This document shows positions 9,741-21,640 of a stretch of 64,000 bases of DNA, one piece after another (the first letter of the stretch is position 1; each line of letters starts with the position of its first letter). The position numbers and the translations under genes are program-made. Origin of the DNA: Effrenium voratum (Eukaryota > Sar > Dinophyceae > Suessiales > Symbiodiniaceae). Under the pieces are notes generated by a model. That model had not been told where the DNA came from and ran no database searches. It saw only the letters and a list, made by a program, of their open reading frames with translations. The stretch spans positions 155,736-219,735 of the forward strand of contig CAUJNA010003297.1 of the NCBI GenBank assembly GCA_963377175.1, in the 5' to 3' direction.

Positions 9741-10276
9741 CTGACAAATTGAATAATGCAATGTGTTCTCCATGCTACGCCTTTCACCTATGCATACCAT
9801 ACCGGCAGCAAGAAAAGGTGCAATCCATGCGCAACCTACTTTGCAAGCCTTGTCAAGCTACGTAGAGTCGAGCAAACTGTATGGTGCCCTGCCTTTGCAT
9901 AATTCCACATAATCGTTGCACGCTCAGCCGTTTGTCTTTCGAAGTCCGTCGATTCTGTGCTTCCTGCGCCTCCCTTATAAACAAGCCAAAGGCTAGGGTT
10001 GGAGCCTGGAAACAGCAGGTCGATCTGGAGCAACGATGTGCTTGGACAAAACATCGAAGGAGTATTTGAGAGGTCAACAGTTGGTGGGACGAGCTTGGGT
10101 CTTGCTAGGTGCATGGTGTCAGCGGCTATTAATATGCCAGCAAGAGCAGCGGTCAAAAGGATGGCTGAACGAACCAGTCAGTTGATCGTGTTCTGGCGGA
10201 AATGTCTGCGCGGGCTATCAGGCCGTGCTGTTTGCCCGTGAAGGGTTTGCCGCCTCGTGTTCTATCAGCCTCTGAC

Positions 10277-10438
10277 CCTGCAATCTGGGGCTGAAGAAGC
10301 AAATTCGGGCCAAGCTTCTATGGCACCTGCAAACATGTTCGTATGCATAAGTGGGTGCCCGCAGCATCCCAGTACAGCAAGCACGGCTATCTTCCTCATG
10401 CTCCCAAACAAACTCACAGTCTCTAACTTATGTATGGC
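10277..10438 (-). CDS. probable exon, unknown protein
   Basis: The block follows a pyrimidine-rich TTTCTCTCCAG acceptor and encodes AIHKLETVSLFGSMRKIAVL, then GCCGHPLMHTNMFAGAIEAW. A GT donor (CAGG|GTCAGA) closes it. It may belong with 9565-9740. The function is unknown. Confidence 0.45.
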
Positions 10439-10449
10439 CTGGAGAGAAA

Positions 10450-11490
10450 CATTCTTAGCACTTTTGCAAATCTTTTGCCACAGCAAGCACAAATGATATA
10501 TTCGATGTGATGAGCATACCTATTATCCCATCTTGTTCCAGGACCAACATGGATGAGTGGGGGTCGCCTGAATGCAGAGGAGTGCAATCATCAGAATCAT
10601 GATGCCATGCGAGCCAGGCACGTGTACAGCATGATCTGTATGATATTGAGCTCTAGACAGGAAGCCCCATCATCTGATTGCCCTATTGTAGGCATGATGT
10701 GTAAAGCATACTGTAGATCCGTGACTCACGTGCGTGTCTGAAAGGACTTGCCAGGCCGAGCGTCACTTGCCAGCCTTCGTGCACTCCAGCACTAACGCCA
10801 AGCCATCGGCCATGGAAAACACGCCTCCACAAGCACAGCTCTCAAAAACTACGCACTGAAGACCACAGGGTGGCCTCATTCAAAACGGCGATTCTTAGCA
10901 TTATTGGTCTCCAACATCTCCAAGCTGCTAACTATCTTGTGCCATCGATCTGACTCGGAATATCAGGAGGCAGGAGGTTTGTAGGCGGCCGCCGGCAAAG
11001 GACGTGTTGTGGTTGTTGGGAGTGAAGCATTTGTTGATATTGTGCCATGGTGCGTCACCGGGGCACGTAAGCCCTGGCTAACTTATACCTAGGTCTTCCA
11101 TTTGATGACTCTTTGGGGCTCCGGGCATTTGTTTGCTCGTTTCAGGTTTTGGGCGGAAAAGTATGCAATGCTCGGAAACCTGAATTTAGCCAGTTTTCTC
11201 CCGGAAAATGAGCGGAAATCGAACATGAGCGGAAATCAGTTGGAAATGAGCGGAAATTGGCGGACACACACACACACACACCAGAACAATTTTCCAACTG
11301 AGCGTTCTGTTCCTCATTGAGCGCTTTTGGGTGAAATGAGCTTCTTTGTTTGCTCCAAACGAACAAATACAAAAAAACAAGTGCCCGGGGAAGACCTAGG
11401 TATGCCTGTAGGAAGGTCCGTAATCGGTTTGATCCGCTTTGGACTCGGTTTAACTCGCTTTGTAGCAGGCCAAGGCAGATCAAAAGGCAT
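10450..11490. other. no supported gene
   Basis: Contains short repeats of the motif ATGAGCGGAAATC near 11206-11265 and a short CA run at 11267-11281. I see no convincing exon. Confidence 0.4.
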
Positions 11491-11660
11491 CTTGTTTTGC
11501 GAAGAGTACAGCTGCAAGATTCGTCTTTTAAGTACAAGTGTAGCGTGTGAAAAGCGCTTTGGCAGCTCCAGCTCCAGCTCGAATATCGCATGTGTATTTA
11601 AAAGCAAAGTACGCTTTGGCAGCTCCTGCTCAAAAGTCCTACCTTGTCGAATAGTACAAG
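11490..11660. repeat. dispersed repeat family, member 1
   Basis: The module CGCTTTGGCAGCTCC occurs twice (about 11559 and 11612), each following AAAGTA- or AAAAG-type sequence. Related modules occur near 21300, 23200-23520 and 26180-26380. Upstream sequence with repeated GATCCGCTTTGGACTCGG-type phrases also resembles the block at 26021. Confidence 0.6.
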
Positions 11661-12118
11661 TCTGCCACACAGCGATCAAGCACGATCGTTGCAGACTCGT
11701 TGCTTGTGCCCTGTGACAAAACATCTGTCAATAACGTGATCTCGTGTCACTACCTTGCTCTGGCTTTGCTAACTGCGCATTTTGCTTTAGAAGGAAATGA
11801 GAGCTTCTTGGGGTAGTGGGATGGCATCAGTATCAGTCCATCGAGTGCATTTTCAATTCTAAGTTAACTGGTCGGTCGCGCAAATGTCAAGACCAACAAC
11901 TTCTGTATCGGCTGCTTTAAGCACAGCCTCCCCCAGTGCCTCCCCCAATGGTGGAGACAAAGTCCTCTTCCGATTGAAAAATGTCAAAGCGAAGCTTTCA
12001 ACATCTCAGTGCAAAGATCCGTGCATTGCTCCACGCCAAGTAGTCACGCACCCAACCGAGAGAAATACAGTCATACCTGTAATGGTTCTTGATGGCCGCC
12101 CTTTTTGAAGTTGGGACC

Positions 12119-12203
12119 CTTCTGGCGCACACCTTCACAGCGCGCAACCCCTGCCTGCTGCTGTGAGGGCAGCATACTCGCCCACAAACATGCCGGCCAG
12201 CAC
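12119..12203 (-). pseudogene. acyltransferase-like fragment (FabD/PKS AT type), broken
   Basis: After a GGCAG|GTGCTGG acceptor the frame reads VLAGMFVGEYAALTAAG. In malonyl-CoA:ACP transacylases and polyketide AT domains the nucleophile loop reads GHS or GLS, then xGEYxAL and an AG. Here the serine position is Phe. The next expected helix, GLRAVKVCARR, appears a few bases later in another frame, so about six residues are missing and the frame is shifted. I read this as a decayed fragment. Chance resemblance is possible because only about 28 residues support it. Confidence 0.35.
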
Positions 12204-12468
12204 CTGCCGTTCTGGAAAGACTGCGTGCGCACTCAACTGTCCTTTGCCCAACATCCACAGGCCTGAACCCAGAAAATAATTTGCCGCCTCACAGGCCTGT
12301 TTTGTCGGCTCAGCCACTTCGAAGAGTGGGAGCTGAACAGTCGAAACTCGCTTGGCACAAATTCGCTACGAGTAGCACGTTCAGGCGAAAGAGGCGGTTG
12401 TTGTCACTTCTAAGTCTCGGTGTAGAATCTCGTCCACCAAACCAAGCACCACTTGGGCCAGGCTCACT

Positions 12469-12690
12469 ATGTCTGGCATGGTGTGTCACACAAGCAACAC
12501 CCGTCAGACCATCATGTGCTTGGGCAACTACCAGTACCAATTCCAATCCACTGGGCTGATGCTTCGCATGAGAATCACCTCGAGCCGGCGCCTTGAAGTG
12601 TCCAGCCTGGCAGAGAAGGCGTCAAGTAAAGGCAAAAAGCAGGCAGCTGAGGTGCCTTCAGCAACGCAAAAACAAAAACAAATCAAGTAG
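12469..12690 (+). CDS. possible plus-strand coding segment
   Basis: The last 30 codons of a 73-codon frame look coding (RLEVSSLAEKASSKGKKQAA, then a Lys/Gln-rich tail and stop). No homologue is recognised and the strand disagrees with the neighbours. It could be a chance frame. Confidence 0.25.
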   Translation: MSGMVCHTSNTRQTIMCLGNYQYQFQSTGLMLRMRITSSRRLEVSSLAEKASSKGKKQAAEVPSATQKQKQIK

Positions 12691-13467
12691 AGTAACAAGT
12701 TCAAGAAGACTGCTCAATCCACTGGAGCGCCTGACTCACCGCAAGCTTCAAAAAGCGCCTCTCAGCTCCCCTCCCGCCGCCGTAATCCTTTTTGTGCGTG
12801 TTATTTCAAAGGCACTTCCCAAATGCAAACCACCCATTTCGAGGCTTCTCAGACTTGCTCAGTCAACCCCACGCCTGCAGCTTCTCCTCTGACTTCATGG
12901 CAGCCAGCGAGCCGACGAAAAGGGCAGCGGCGCTTGTCTGCTCCTGCGATTCCGCGGAGACACTTCAGGGTGAAGCCCAAGCCAATGAATCCTGGCAAAA
13001 AGCGGAAAAATACGAAGGCCAAACTACTTGTAGCAGGCTAGACCAAATAACAAGAACCAAGCAAAAGCAGCAACGACTACTCAGTGAGAGACTACTTGTT
13101 GCCAGTGACTTCCTCGCTATGGGGATAGAAATTCCCCACTTTATAGTGCAAGGATCTGCCAGTTCTCCACATGTTCATCTCACAAGTCTGAGCTCCAGAG
13201 AATTCCCGCATATGACTCAACCACTAAGGCGATGTAACTCAGTCTCAAGTCCTGCAGCGGGCCATTGAGGCAGACCTCACCAGTGAGGCTTCGCACTCCC
13301 AACTGTTCGAGAAGTAATTTGAATCAAAGGAAACGGACGAATTATACTTGTATACTGCCTTGTGAGGCAGGACTGCTCGACGTCAACATCTCGATCAAGC
13401 CCGCCTTCAGGAGGTCATACCCAAGCACCGACTGGGCCTACACAGAAGGAATGTCAGGTGCGCGCTT

Positions 13468-13468
<1 letters not shown>

Positions 13469-13512
<44 letters not shown>
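13469..13512. repeat. CT dinucleotide tract
   Basis: About 22 perfect CT units, immediately followed by a GTGCGT/GTGTCT-rich array. Confidence 0.95.
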
Positions 13513-13513
<1 letters not shown>

Positions 13514-13516
<3 letters not shown>

Positions 13517-13830
13517 GTGCGCGTTTGGGTGGCTGTGTGCGTCGCGTTGCATGTGTGCGTGTGGCTGTGGCTGTGGCTGTGTGCCTGTGTGTGTGTGTGG
13601 GTGTGTGTAGGTGTGGCAGGAGTGTGGCGTGGGTGTGTGTCTGTGTGTCTGTGTGTCTGTGTGTCTGTGTGTCTGTGTGTCTGTGTGTCTGTGTGTCTGT
13701 GTGTCTGTGTGTCTGTGTGTCTGTGTGTCTGTGTGTCTGTGTGTCTGTGTGTCTGTGTGTCTGTGTGTCTGTGTGTCTGTGTGTCCGTCCGTCCGTGTGT
13801 CTGTGTCTGGGTGTCGATGTGTCTGTGGGC
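13514..13830. repeat. TG-rich array with 8-base unit TCTGTGTG
   Basis: An 8-base unit repeats about 19 times between 13634 and 13784, flanked by irregular GTGCGT and GTCCGTCC sequence. The long Cys/Val frames on the plus strand and His/Thr frames on the minus strand are artefacts of this array. Confidence 0.95.
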
Positions 13831-14146
13831 CGTACTCGCACTGCTTGCAGTTTTGGCCCTGATTCAGCGCTCTAACTCAAGGGGGAAGTGGCTGAAATGG
13901 AAAAGCACCCAGCCACTCTACCTCAAAGTCATCTCGCCTCAGCCAGCATCGCTTGGACCTCTGGCAAGTGCTGGATACCCTTTAGCATGCCCACGTACCT
14001 GGCGTGCCAAGGTAGATAATGGCAACCCACGGTCGCATGAGTGGCACATGATTGTCAGCAGGCCTTTGTACGACTGTCCAAGTCAACATGACATCCATCT
14101 CATTAGGACAGCGTTCAACTACTGCGCCTCTGCGATCATCAATCTA

Positions 14147-14303
14147 TCACTTGTGCTCGCCCGTTCGACCGGTCGAAGAGGAGCTCTCAGCACCCGGCTC
14201 GGAGCCCCATCCGGGGAAAATCACCCCCACTGGCTCAAACTCCTGAGCGATGGCGTCAGGCTTGCGGCAAATTCTTTTCGCGCCAGCTCTGGTCTGGAAC
14301 CAG
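14147..14303 (-). CDS. probable terminal exon, unknown protein
   Basis: The block follows a GGTTCCAG acceptor and reads TRAGAKRICRKPDAIAQEFE, then PVGVIFPGWGSEPGAE, to a stop at 14147. Another minus frame (PELARKEFAASLTPSL) is also plausible up to a CAG site, so the frame is uncertain. No family is recognised. Confidence 0.35.
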
Positions 14304-14762
14304 GGACCGGGGTTATGTGAGGGCGACAACTTGCATCGTGGGCAGAAAGGCCCTTTTGCCTTCTGGCTCAATTGAGATGCTTTGATTGTGCGCCTTGCGG
14401 CATTCTTGAAGGCTGCCGACGGTTGAAGGTACGAGACTTTCCCTGACAAACTACCATACAAACACCTCAACAAACGCCATGCCACAAGCACACACGCATA
14501 CGCATAGTATACACCCATATACACCCAACTTTCGAAACAATTGGAGCCTCGGTTGGTGAAATAAAAGTTTCTACACGTGGCAACAAAATACACGTGGCCC
14601 TGGTTGATGGCGGTTGCTCCTGTTTGCTTCCTCTTCAACAGTTGTGTCTGAATTGCGGAAGCTTCCGGGCGGCTGCTTCACAAATGTTGCTGCGAAAACA
14701 TGCCCGGCCAACATAATGAACAGAATGGTCGCTTAGCAAAAATTGCGTAATAAAACCCACTC

Positions 14763-14899
14763 CTTGCGCTTGCCCCTTGGAAGCGCTGTAATTCCGAGTC
14801 CATTTTGCGGCCGGCCAACACGATCTGAAGGGCGGCAGCCTGGTTGACGGGCGGCGCAAGGGCGCCAGGGCTCGCAGCCCGCAGCAACTGCAGCACCTC
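14763..14899 (-). CDS. exon with GA donor, unknown protein
   Basis: The block runs from GGCTCACAG|GAGGTG to a GA-type donor (GCAAG|GAGTGG). It encodes EVLQLLRAASPGALAPPVNQ, then LQIVLAGRKMDSELQRFQ. High third-position GC and helix-like composition support coding. It lies between exons at 14.1 and 15.4 kb on the same strand. Confidence 0.55.
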
Positions 14900-15436
14900 C
14901 TGTGAGCCGTGCCCGAGTTGCCCAGCGTGGGATGGGGAACAGGAAGCTTTGGCTGGACCTACAGTAATTATTGGATGGGGCGGCTAGAGAACATAATATT
15001 GACAACTTCAAAAACGAAACAAAACAAAGCCAGCCCGAATATGCAAGCGAGCTTTTGCTTCCCACTTGCAACAGGGAATCAACCACGCCCGATACCTACC
15101 ACGATGGAAGTATTAACCTCAGCCCTGTCAGCCCTGTCGGCCCAGTCGGCCCTCTCCACCCAAGAAATCCCTTCTCCATTGGCCCGTTTTGGTGAGTACT
15201 CTTAGCATGACACACAGAGCTTGTTTTGCTTCTTTGTTCGGCACAGACTCATACTCAAACACAGAATGGCCATCTCACACGTTGGTTCATTCAGGCTCCT
15301 TGATGTAACTGAGGTCATCTGATCGTGCCCTACTACGTGATATAATTCCATTAAAAAAACACAGTCCACGTCTCTACAGGCAAGCAATGGTCATGCATCT
15401 GATAATATGAACCAGTTGGTGCTGATTGAGGCAAGC

Positions 15437-15669
15437 TTAAGCGAATAACATCGCGGGAGGGAGCACCGGTAATGACGCAGCATGCTGAACCATGCCATTG
15501 GGCAAAAAAATATCTGCCATAAGCTCAAGGAAACTCAGCTGGACGTTCTCAGCCTCCAACTTTTCTGCATCGCCAACACCAGGCAACACGCTAGATACCT
15601 GCGTGCCCGTTTTGGGCACGGAGGTGCTTGCCAAAACCACGGGCTCCACAGCTTCCACGGACTCAGCTC
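15437..15669 (-). CDS. terminal exon, unknown protein
   Basis: The frame reads AESVEAVEPVVLASTSVPKT, then KLEAENVQLSFLELMADIFL, and ends at a stop at 15437. Composition is strongly protein-like. The upstream block 15681-15783 is coding in another frame with only 11 bases between, too short for a normal intron. Either a base has been lost or gained or one boundary is wrong. No family is recognised. Confidence 0.55.
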
Positions 15670-15680
15670 CTTGAGACAAC

Positions 15681-15783
15681 GTCAATATCAATGTAAGCAA
15701 TGTAATCGCTGGCCTGCCGGAGGTTCTGGCAAGCTGGCGACGCGGCCTCTTTGAGGGACGCGCTGAGGTATGCACACAGTGAC
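15681..15783 (-). CDS. exon, unknown protein
   Basis: The block follows a CACTTTCCCAAG acceptor and reads LCAYLSASLKEAASPACQNL then RQASDYIAYIDID. A GT follows at GAC|GTTGTC. It is immediately upstream of 15437-15669 but out of phase with it. Confidence 0.45.
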
Positions 15784-16308
15784 CTTGGGAAAGTGATTGA
15801 CGTAGCATGATGAAGCATGTATCTGTATATAGATCTGTCTAAAGACCTATATACGCCCACGAGAGACAAGACAGGTTGATCAAAAGAGTACATGAGCTTC
15901 TCGCTTGGCCGGCGAGTCTCTTCACCCGCAACACAGTTGCTTTATAGACTCTTGTGGTGCGGAATTGGAAGTACCCCAATTGTTCATAATAATCTTCTCG
16001 CAGCACACGGCCATAGATTACGCTCACCAGGCCGAGGTCACAAAGTAGTGGCACAAGGCAAAGCCATGCCCCGACATATCTCTCCATTCATGTCAAGTGA
16101 CTGGAATAGCTGTTGGCCCTTGATCGAATGGCCGTCGCGCTTTTTACAAAAAATCCGCAAACGCATGATTGTTGCTCCAAATTGCCACGTTGCCTTGTTG
16201 ACAGCAAAAGGTACCTTGCCATAAAGCTTGACAGGCTTGCGACATGGCCCCGAATCTGGGGGCTGGCGTCCTCTTACAAGGCGGCCATCGCAACTTTCCA
16301 GCATGCAC

Positions 16309-16456
16309 CTTTGGAGCATTCGGCGAGGTTGAACTGGTGGTCCAGCCGCAAATACGTGTCGTCCACTCGGTCCTCGGCAAGGGAACCTTCCCGGGCTTCG
16401 GTGAGTGTCAATGTTGACTCGGGGGCAAAATGAAAAAGCACAGGTTTGGCCGACAT
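16309..16456 (-). CDS. exon, possibly first coding exon
   Basis: The frame opens with an ATG at 16456 and reads MSAKPVLFHFAPESTLTLTE, then EDRVDDTYLRLDHQFNLAEC, ending at a CCAAAG|GTGCAT donor. An in-frame stop lies just before the ATG, so this could be a translation start. An acceptor within the block is also possible. The function is unknown. Confidence 0.5.
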
Positions 16457-16753
16457 TCAGTAGTGGATCACAGTCGACAAGTCCAGCGTCATGGATGTGA
16501 GTTGGCTGTGGGGGCCTAACTTCAATTGAACAGTCCTACACGTCAAACTACCATGGACATGCGCGCGTAAAGCTATCCGCAAAGCCCAAGTTGTCATCCA
16601 GGTTTCTGCTGAGTAGGAACAGCGTCAACATGATATGCCCTGCTTAAATTTGACTCTAGGACCCTTTCCTGGATTCAAATCCAAGTCTTTCCTTGAAGCG
16701 GTCCAACCCTGGACGAAGAAGTGCCGCACCGCCCCAAAACGCCAAGGCCCTGC

Positions 16754-16830
16754 CTGGGGCGACCGCCCAAAGGCCTCCGTCACCGACACCTTGGTGCAGT
16801 CCCTGGTCACGTTCTCCGACTGCTCCCAGC
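16754..16830 (-). CDS. exon with GC donor, unknown protein
   Basis: A 77-base block between CTGCCAG|GCTGGG and a GC donor (CCCCAG|GCAGGG). It encodes WEQSENVTRDCTKVSVTEAF then GRSPQ. Signals at both ends are strong. No family is recognised. Confidence 0.55.
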
Positions 16831-17874
16831 CTGGCAGGCGGCATGGATGCCCGGCCCGCGGAATCTAGGCACAAGAAAGCAACAAAAGAGAGCGCCCACG
16901 TGAATTACAGGCACTGGGAAACCGAGTGGGGTGCAAAATCGGCCCAAAAGTCGAAGAATTCGAAGACATCAATGGTCCTCTGTGCAGTCAAAGGGAACGT
17001 GCTGTTGGGCGGGATCAATATATCCCGGATTTCATTGGGCCTTTCTGCAACATGCTAATTACCTGTGGGATACACACCCAGGTGCTCCGACAGTTGCTGC
17101 CAACATCTCCATGCGCTGATGCACTTCCTGGACATCCTGCATTAGCAAAAGCAAAAACGGTTGGGCCAGCTGAGAGTTGGATACTATTCCCCTTAAACTT
17201 GATTGGACATTATTCAAGCTTCCGCAGACCCTTCAGCATCCTTGCGGGGGGGGGGGGGCATCCCTTTCGCAGACTTCCGTGGCACATGCTCTTCATCGCT
17301 TGCTTCCGCAAACTTTGCATGCTTTACAGGATTTGCTTCCTCACGAGAATTGGCGCAAAAAGGACAGTCCGTTCAAGTAAGTAAGGAAAGTCATGTTCCG
17401 CCTGTGTTGGTGCAGCGTAGGCACTTGCCTGCAAACGCAGGGTCACCCCCCCGCGGAGCTTCCGCGAAGTCCGCCGGCTGTTTTGGTCCTCTTGGCCTAC
17501 TGTTGGCAACTGCTCTTCTAGTAAGCGTTGCGCTTCTTGTATGCAGCAACACCTTTATGCAGCCACACCTGTCTGCTCCTACCGTAATGCTTTCCCCGTG
17601 CTTTGCCACGCACACAAACTGAAGCAGATCAGATACTGCTGTGTTGTCAAACCACAAAGCTTCCGCAAACCTTCTGCGAAAGAAACCCCTTCTGCGAAAC
17701 CTTTCGCATGCTTCCACGTGGTTGGTGCAGCGCTGTTCAAGACTAGTGTCCCTCTTTGTAATACTTTCAAAGTTTGCAACAACCTGCCGCTCAGCTGATT
17801 TTGAGCCGTCTGTAGCAGCGCGATTATGATACTCAATAGGCCAAGTCCATGCTGTGTAGTATGTAGTCACTCTC

Positions 17875-18290
17875 GTGCATGTGCATGTGCATGTGCAAGT
17901 GCAAGTGCAAGTGCAAGTGCAAGTGCCTGTGCCTGTGCGTGTGCCTGTGCGTGTGCGTGTGGGTGTGTGGGTGTGCGGGTGCGTGTGCGTGTGCGTGTGC
18001 GTGTGGGTGTGTGGGTGTGTGGGTGGGTGTGTGGGTGGGTGTGTGTGTGTGTGCCGTGTGCGCGTGTGCGCGTGTGTGCGTGTGTGCGTGTGTGCGTGTG
18101 TGCGTGTGTGCGTGTGTGCGTGCGTGCGTGCGTGTGTGCGCGTGCGCGTGTGCGTGTGCGTGTGCGTGTGGGTGTGTGTGTGTGTGTGGTGTGTGTGTGT
18201 GTGTGCGTGTTTGTGTGTGTGTGTGTGTGTTCGTGTGTTGGTGCGTTTGTGTGTTTGTGTTTCTGTGTGTGTGTTTTGCGTCGTTGTTGC
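17875..18290. repeat. TG-rich simple-repeat array
   Basis: Blocks of GTGCAT, GTGCAA, GTGCGT and GTGTGC follow one another over about 400 bases. Long plus-strand frames rich in Cys and Val are artefacts. Confidence 0.95.
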
Positions 18291-19093
18291 TTTCAGCTAC
18301 TGGGGCGAAAAAGAAGGATCACACCCCAACAACACACCTGTGCTCTCTCAACGCGCCTACACGGCGCCGGGAGAGCTCCTCTCGCTCTTGCTGCTCCTGC
18401 ATCAAACCCCACCTTCAACGACTCCCCTCTTCTGCATGCCTGGTTTGCAGTTGTCCAAACTGATGGGTGTTCACTGGTGGTTGTGTTCAACGAACCAACA
18501 CACCAACCTCAAGAACCTCGAAAAAAATGACACACACACAGAGTCCAGTTAGGTTGGCCGAGTTGGTTGGCTGACTCGTCTAATGAATTGAAGTGATGAG
18601 CCTGGGAACTAGGAGTCCAAATCACGATCTCGTTTGGGAATTCATGTCGTGGTCGCTGTCTGCAAAACGAACTCACGGTTTGCTGCGCCTAGGGCCTGCA
18701 ACGGATTTCTTCCAGCGATACAATTCCAGTTCTCACGGCGAACAAGGGACCATTCCTTCACAATGAGAGATGCGGCGCAAACATTTGTCTCGTATTTGAT
18801 GTCTTGTGATGTACTGCATTGTGCTGTGCAAAAGGCATTGTTTTGTGTAGGCGGTTTCGGCTTGCTGGTTGCCTCAATCCTTTGGTAATCAACCTGACCT
18901 TCTGCCTGTCAGCAACATAATTTCAAAAAGCAACCACCCTGTTGGTTCCCTGAGGGACGGGAGTGGCTTTTTGAAAGTAACACATACACACACAAACTCA
19001 CATACATGTGAAATTGGAAGCCGATCTTGTTGACTGGTTTGGAATTCCTAGTTGCTGATGGCATGATGCATGATATGCTGCTCAGCCCAGCAC

Positions 19094-19138
19094 CTGCATG
19101 TCCTTGTAGGCTTTCTCCTCCTCTGCTTGCATGGAAGC
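19094..19138 (-). CDS. 45-base micro-exon, coiled-coil segment
   Basis: This lies between a CTTGCCAG|GCTTCC acceptor and an ATGCAG|GTGCTG donor and encodes ASMQAEEEKAYKDMQ. It is too short for open-frame searches, but both splice signals and the Glu/Lys-rich composition are typical of coding exons here. Confidence 0.5.
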
Positions 19139-19139
19139 C

Positions 19140-21640
19140 TGGCAAGGCGCGGTGTGCGCACGTCTTTCCATTGCAACCGGGCTGACTCCAAATGAGGCTC
19201 GCCCAGCAAATCTGGAACCCCTACCACAACAGCTGATAAGCAGCGGGCAAACTAAATGACTATGGGCTGGTGGGGCACCTTACAACCAATTTGTGTCCTG
19301 ACGAAAGGAGTAAATAGCTATAGTAGCCGTTGAGCCCCCTCATGTTACCTTCCTTTTGCGGAGCCTGAGCCACTTCCAGTGGAAACAAAACAGGATAGCA
19401 TGCAAAGGTGGGCACCCGAAGCCTTGATTCCATGGCACAAAAGGGTTAAAACAAGCACACCCTGGCACCCTGGAAATCGCACTTGCAACCTGCTCGAAGG
19501 GTGAAGGGCTGAAAAGAGCACAGCTTGAAGAAAAGCTCGTGATCTGTGTACCCCTTGGAAGCAAAGTCCGCTCTTCCAAACATCTGCCCTTCGAGGTGTA
19601 AGCCTTGGCTCCCAAAGATCAGCTGTTCACGAATATTCCCAGTGGATGCGCCTCAAGAACCCTCATCTCTATGGGCTTGGAGTTTGAGTCGTGTTGTTAC
19701 AAAGGACCAACTCCCCTCCCGAAGGAAACCACAAAAGGATGAAGAGCAAAATACTCTTCCAGCACCACCTGGTTAGGTTTATTGTGGATGGGAGGGTAAC
19801 CTTTGTAGAGGGATCCCCTTTTAGAGGACTTTGAACAGGCATCCATGTGGGTGTGTGACGGGGCAGCGACGGAGAAAACCGCGCCTTGAGCCGCCCCATT
19901 GCCTGACTCGCAGCGCCTGGGGGCACCACAACCTGAGACGCACGTTGAGTTAGACGGCAGGGCTCTCTAGGTTTGCTTAAAATAGCAGGGGACAAATAGG
20001 AAGCCGCTCCCGCTTTTGCATGCTGGCAACGTGGCGAACCAATCGCGTTCCTGTAAATGGCTGGAGTAGTTTTGAGTGGATTGATGCGGTGGTTGTTCAT
20101 GAAAAACAATGGAGCCATCGTGCGGCTGCTTTGCCGTTGCGCATGTAAGTCTACTTTCATCCAACAGGTGGCATTCAATGAGAACATGCTTAAGTAGAGA
20201 GTGAAAGAAGCCCTGACCCCCCAAAAAAGCTGCAACTTACACCCGGACGATTTGGTTGAACAAAGCGATAATGCACGTTGCCAAAAACAAGGTACGGACA
20301 TCTAGTAGAGTTGAAATAGCTGCTTTCCGTGATGTTGTTCCGAACGGATATTCCAGGGCGGCTCCAAACCGTGCACCTTCTGTGCCTTCTTGCTGCATGC
20401 AAACTCTGATTCACTTGGTCTTAATGCGAAATCAAAGGGCGTCCGGATCAAGCCGGCGGTTGATGCAAACATCTCTGGTTCCGAGAAGGCAAAATGGCGC
20501 CTCTTCCCCAAACTCATAACTCATAAGATGCGTCCATGCCTCTGGGCGAAAAGGATCTGACAAAGTAAAGCACTCAAGCACTAGCAAGCCTCGACTTGTT
20601 GCTTCTGCCAGGCTTCAACAAGCCAGTGCGGAGCCATTCAAGAAGACTCATTTGTAGAATCCAAACGCGAGATCAGTGCTGCCACGCCGCCGCTCGGGCG
20701 CGGGGCACCTGCGCCTTGCGCGTCATTTGGAGGCCCTGGCCGGGGGGACACAGTCGCGGGCGCACCGTGTCCTTGGCAAGGCGGAGTTTTGGGGACTTTG
20801 GGGATCGAGCCGCTCGCTCAGGGGCATCCAAACAAGGCTTAAACAAAATCGGAACAAGGAGGAATTTCCTCATTCCCGAAGAACAAGCAAGCAGGTCCAG
20901 GTGTGCAACCAAAGCTGTTTATGGAGTAGTAAATGGGCTTGGGGAATCAGAAATTGATATGGCAGTTTCCCTTGACATGGGACAATCATTGTGCACGGAC
21001 AACATCTGGGACCAGCAAGAACACAGGGGTGCTTCTGCGCAAAATGAGTGCATAGTGATAGCACACCTGATGAGCAGTAAAGTAGTGACAGTGTCAACAG
21101 CAATATGCTGTTAGTGACGGTTCTGTGCCAATCTCCGAAGGGGCATCGATCAGTGCCCAGCAATTGTTTGCAATTATTGTACAACCGCTGGTATAGTGCA
21201 ATGGTGCCACACTTGTTACAAACTATCAAATGCATCGAACAGGCAAGGAACATTCGCTCACAAAGCAATCCTGGCTCCAGCTCAAACATCCCACGTTTTC
21301 ACGCGCTGTGGCAGCTCCACCTTAAAACACACACACACAAACACACATAATTCGCCTCGGCCCCAAAGGGGCCAAGGGCGCTCAGATCTCTTCTCCAAAG
21401 AGAATCTTCGCTTTTCCCCTCCCCCAACCCCCTCCCCGACCAAAATTTTGCCGGGCCGCCCCCCCCAACCCATGTCGGCTGGACCCAAAATCCTGTCCGG
21501 CGGGCCTTGAAATTTTCGGGGTTCGTCGGCGTCCAGCTCCATGGGTCCATTTTTGTCGAAAATGTGCTGACAATTGCGAAAATCACTAAAAAATTGCTTT
21601 TTTGTCCTGAAAAGCATGACCTCCTGGTGGCCAGGCCTGC
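19140..21640. other. no firmly supported gene
   Basis: A 210-codon minus frame at 19669-20301 and a 172-codon plus frame at 20596-21114 lack coding texture along most of their length. A minus frame ending at 20673 (LRLAKDTVRPRLCPPGQGLQ) could be a terminal exon. A GC-rich block at 21361-21580 looks like a dispersed element, but no second copy was seen in the window. Confidence 0.35.

Noticed and set aside
13265..14320. 351-codon plus-strand frame
   Set aside because: Its middle is the CT and TG simple-repeat array read as Ser/Leu and Cys/Val runs, and the flanks lack coding texture.
17826..18552. Cys/Val-rich plus-strand frames of about 200 codons
   Set aside because: Artefact of GTGCGT and GTGTGC repeats, which are open in all three plus frames.
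19669..20301. 210-codon minus frame
   Set aside because: Uneven composition, no motif and no splice context. One such frame by chance in 64 kb is credible.
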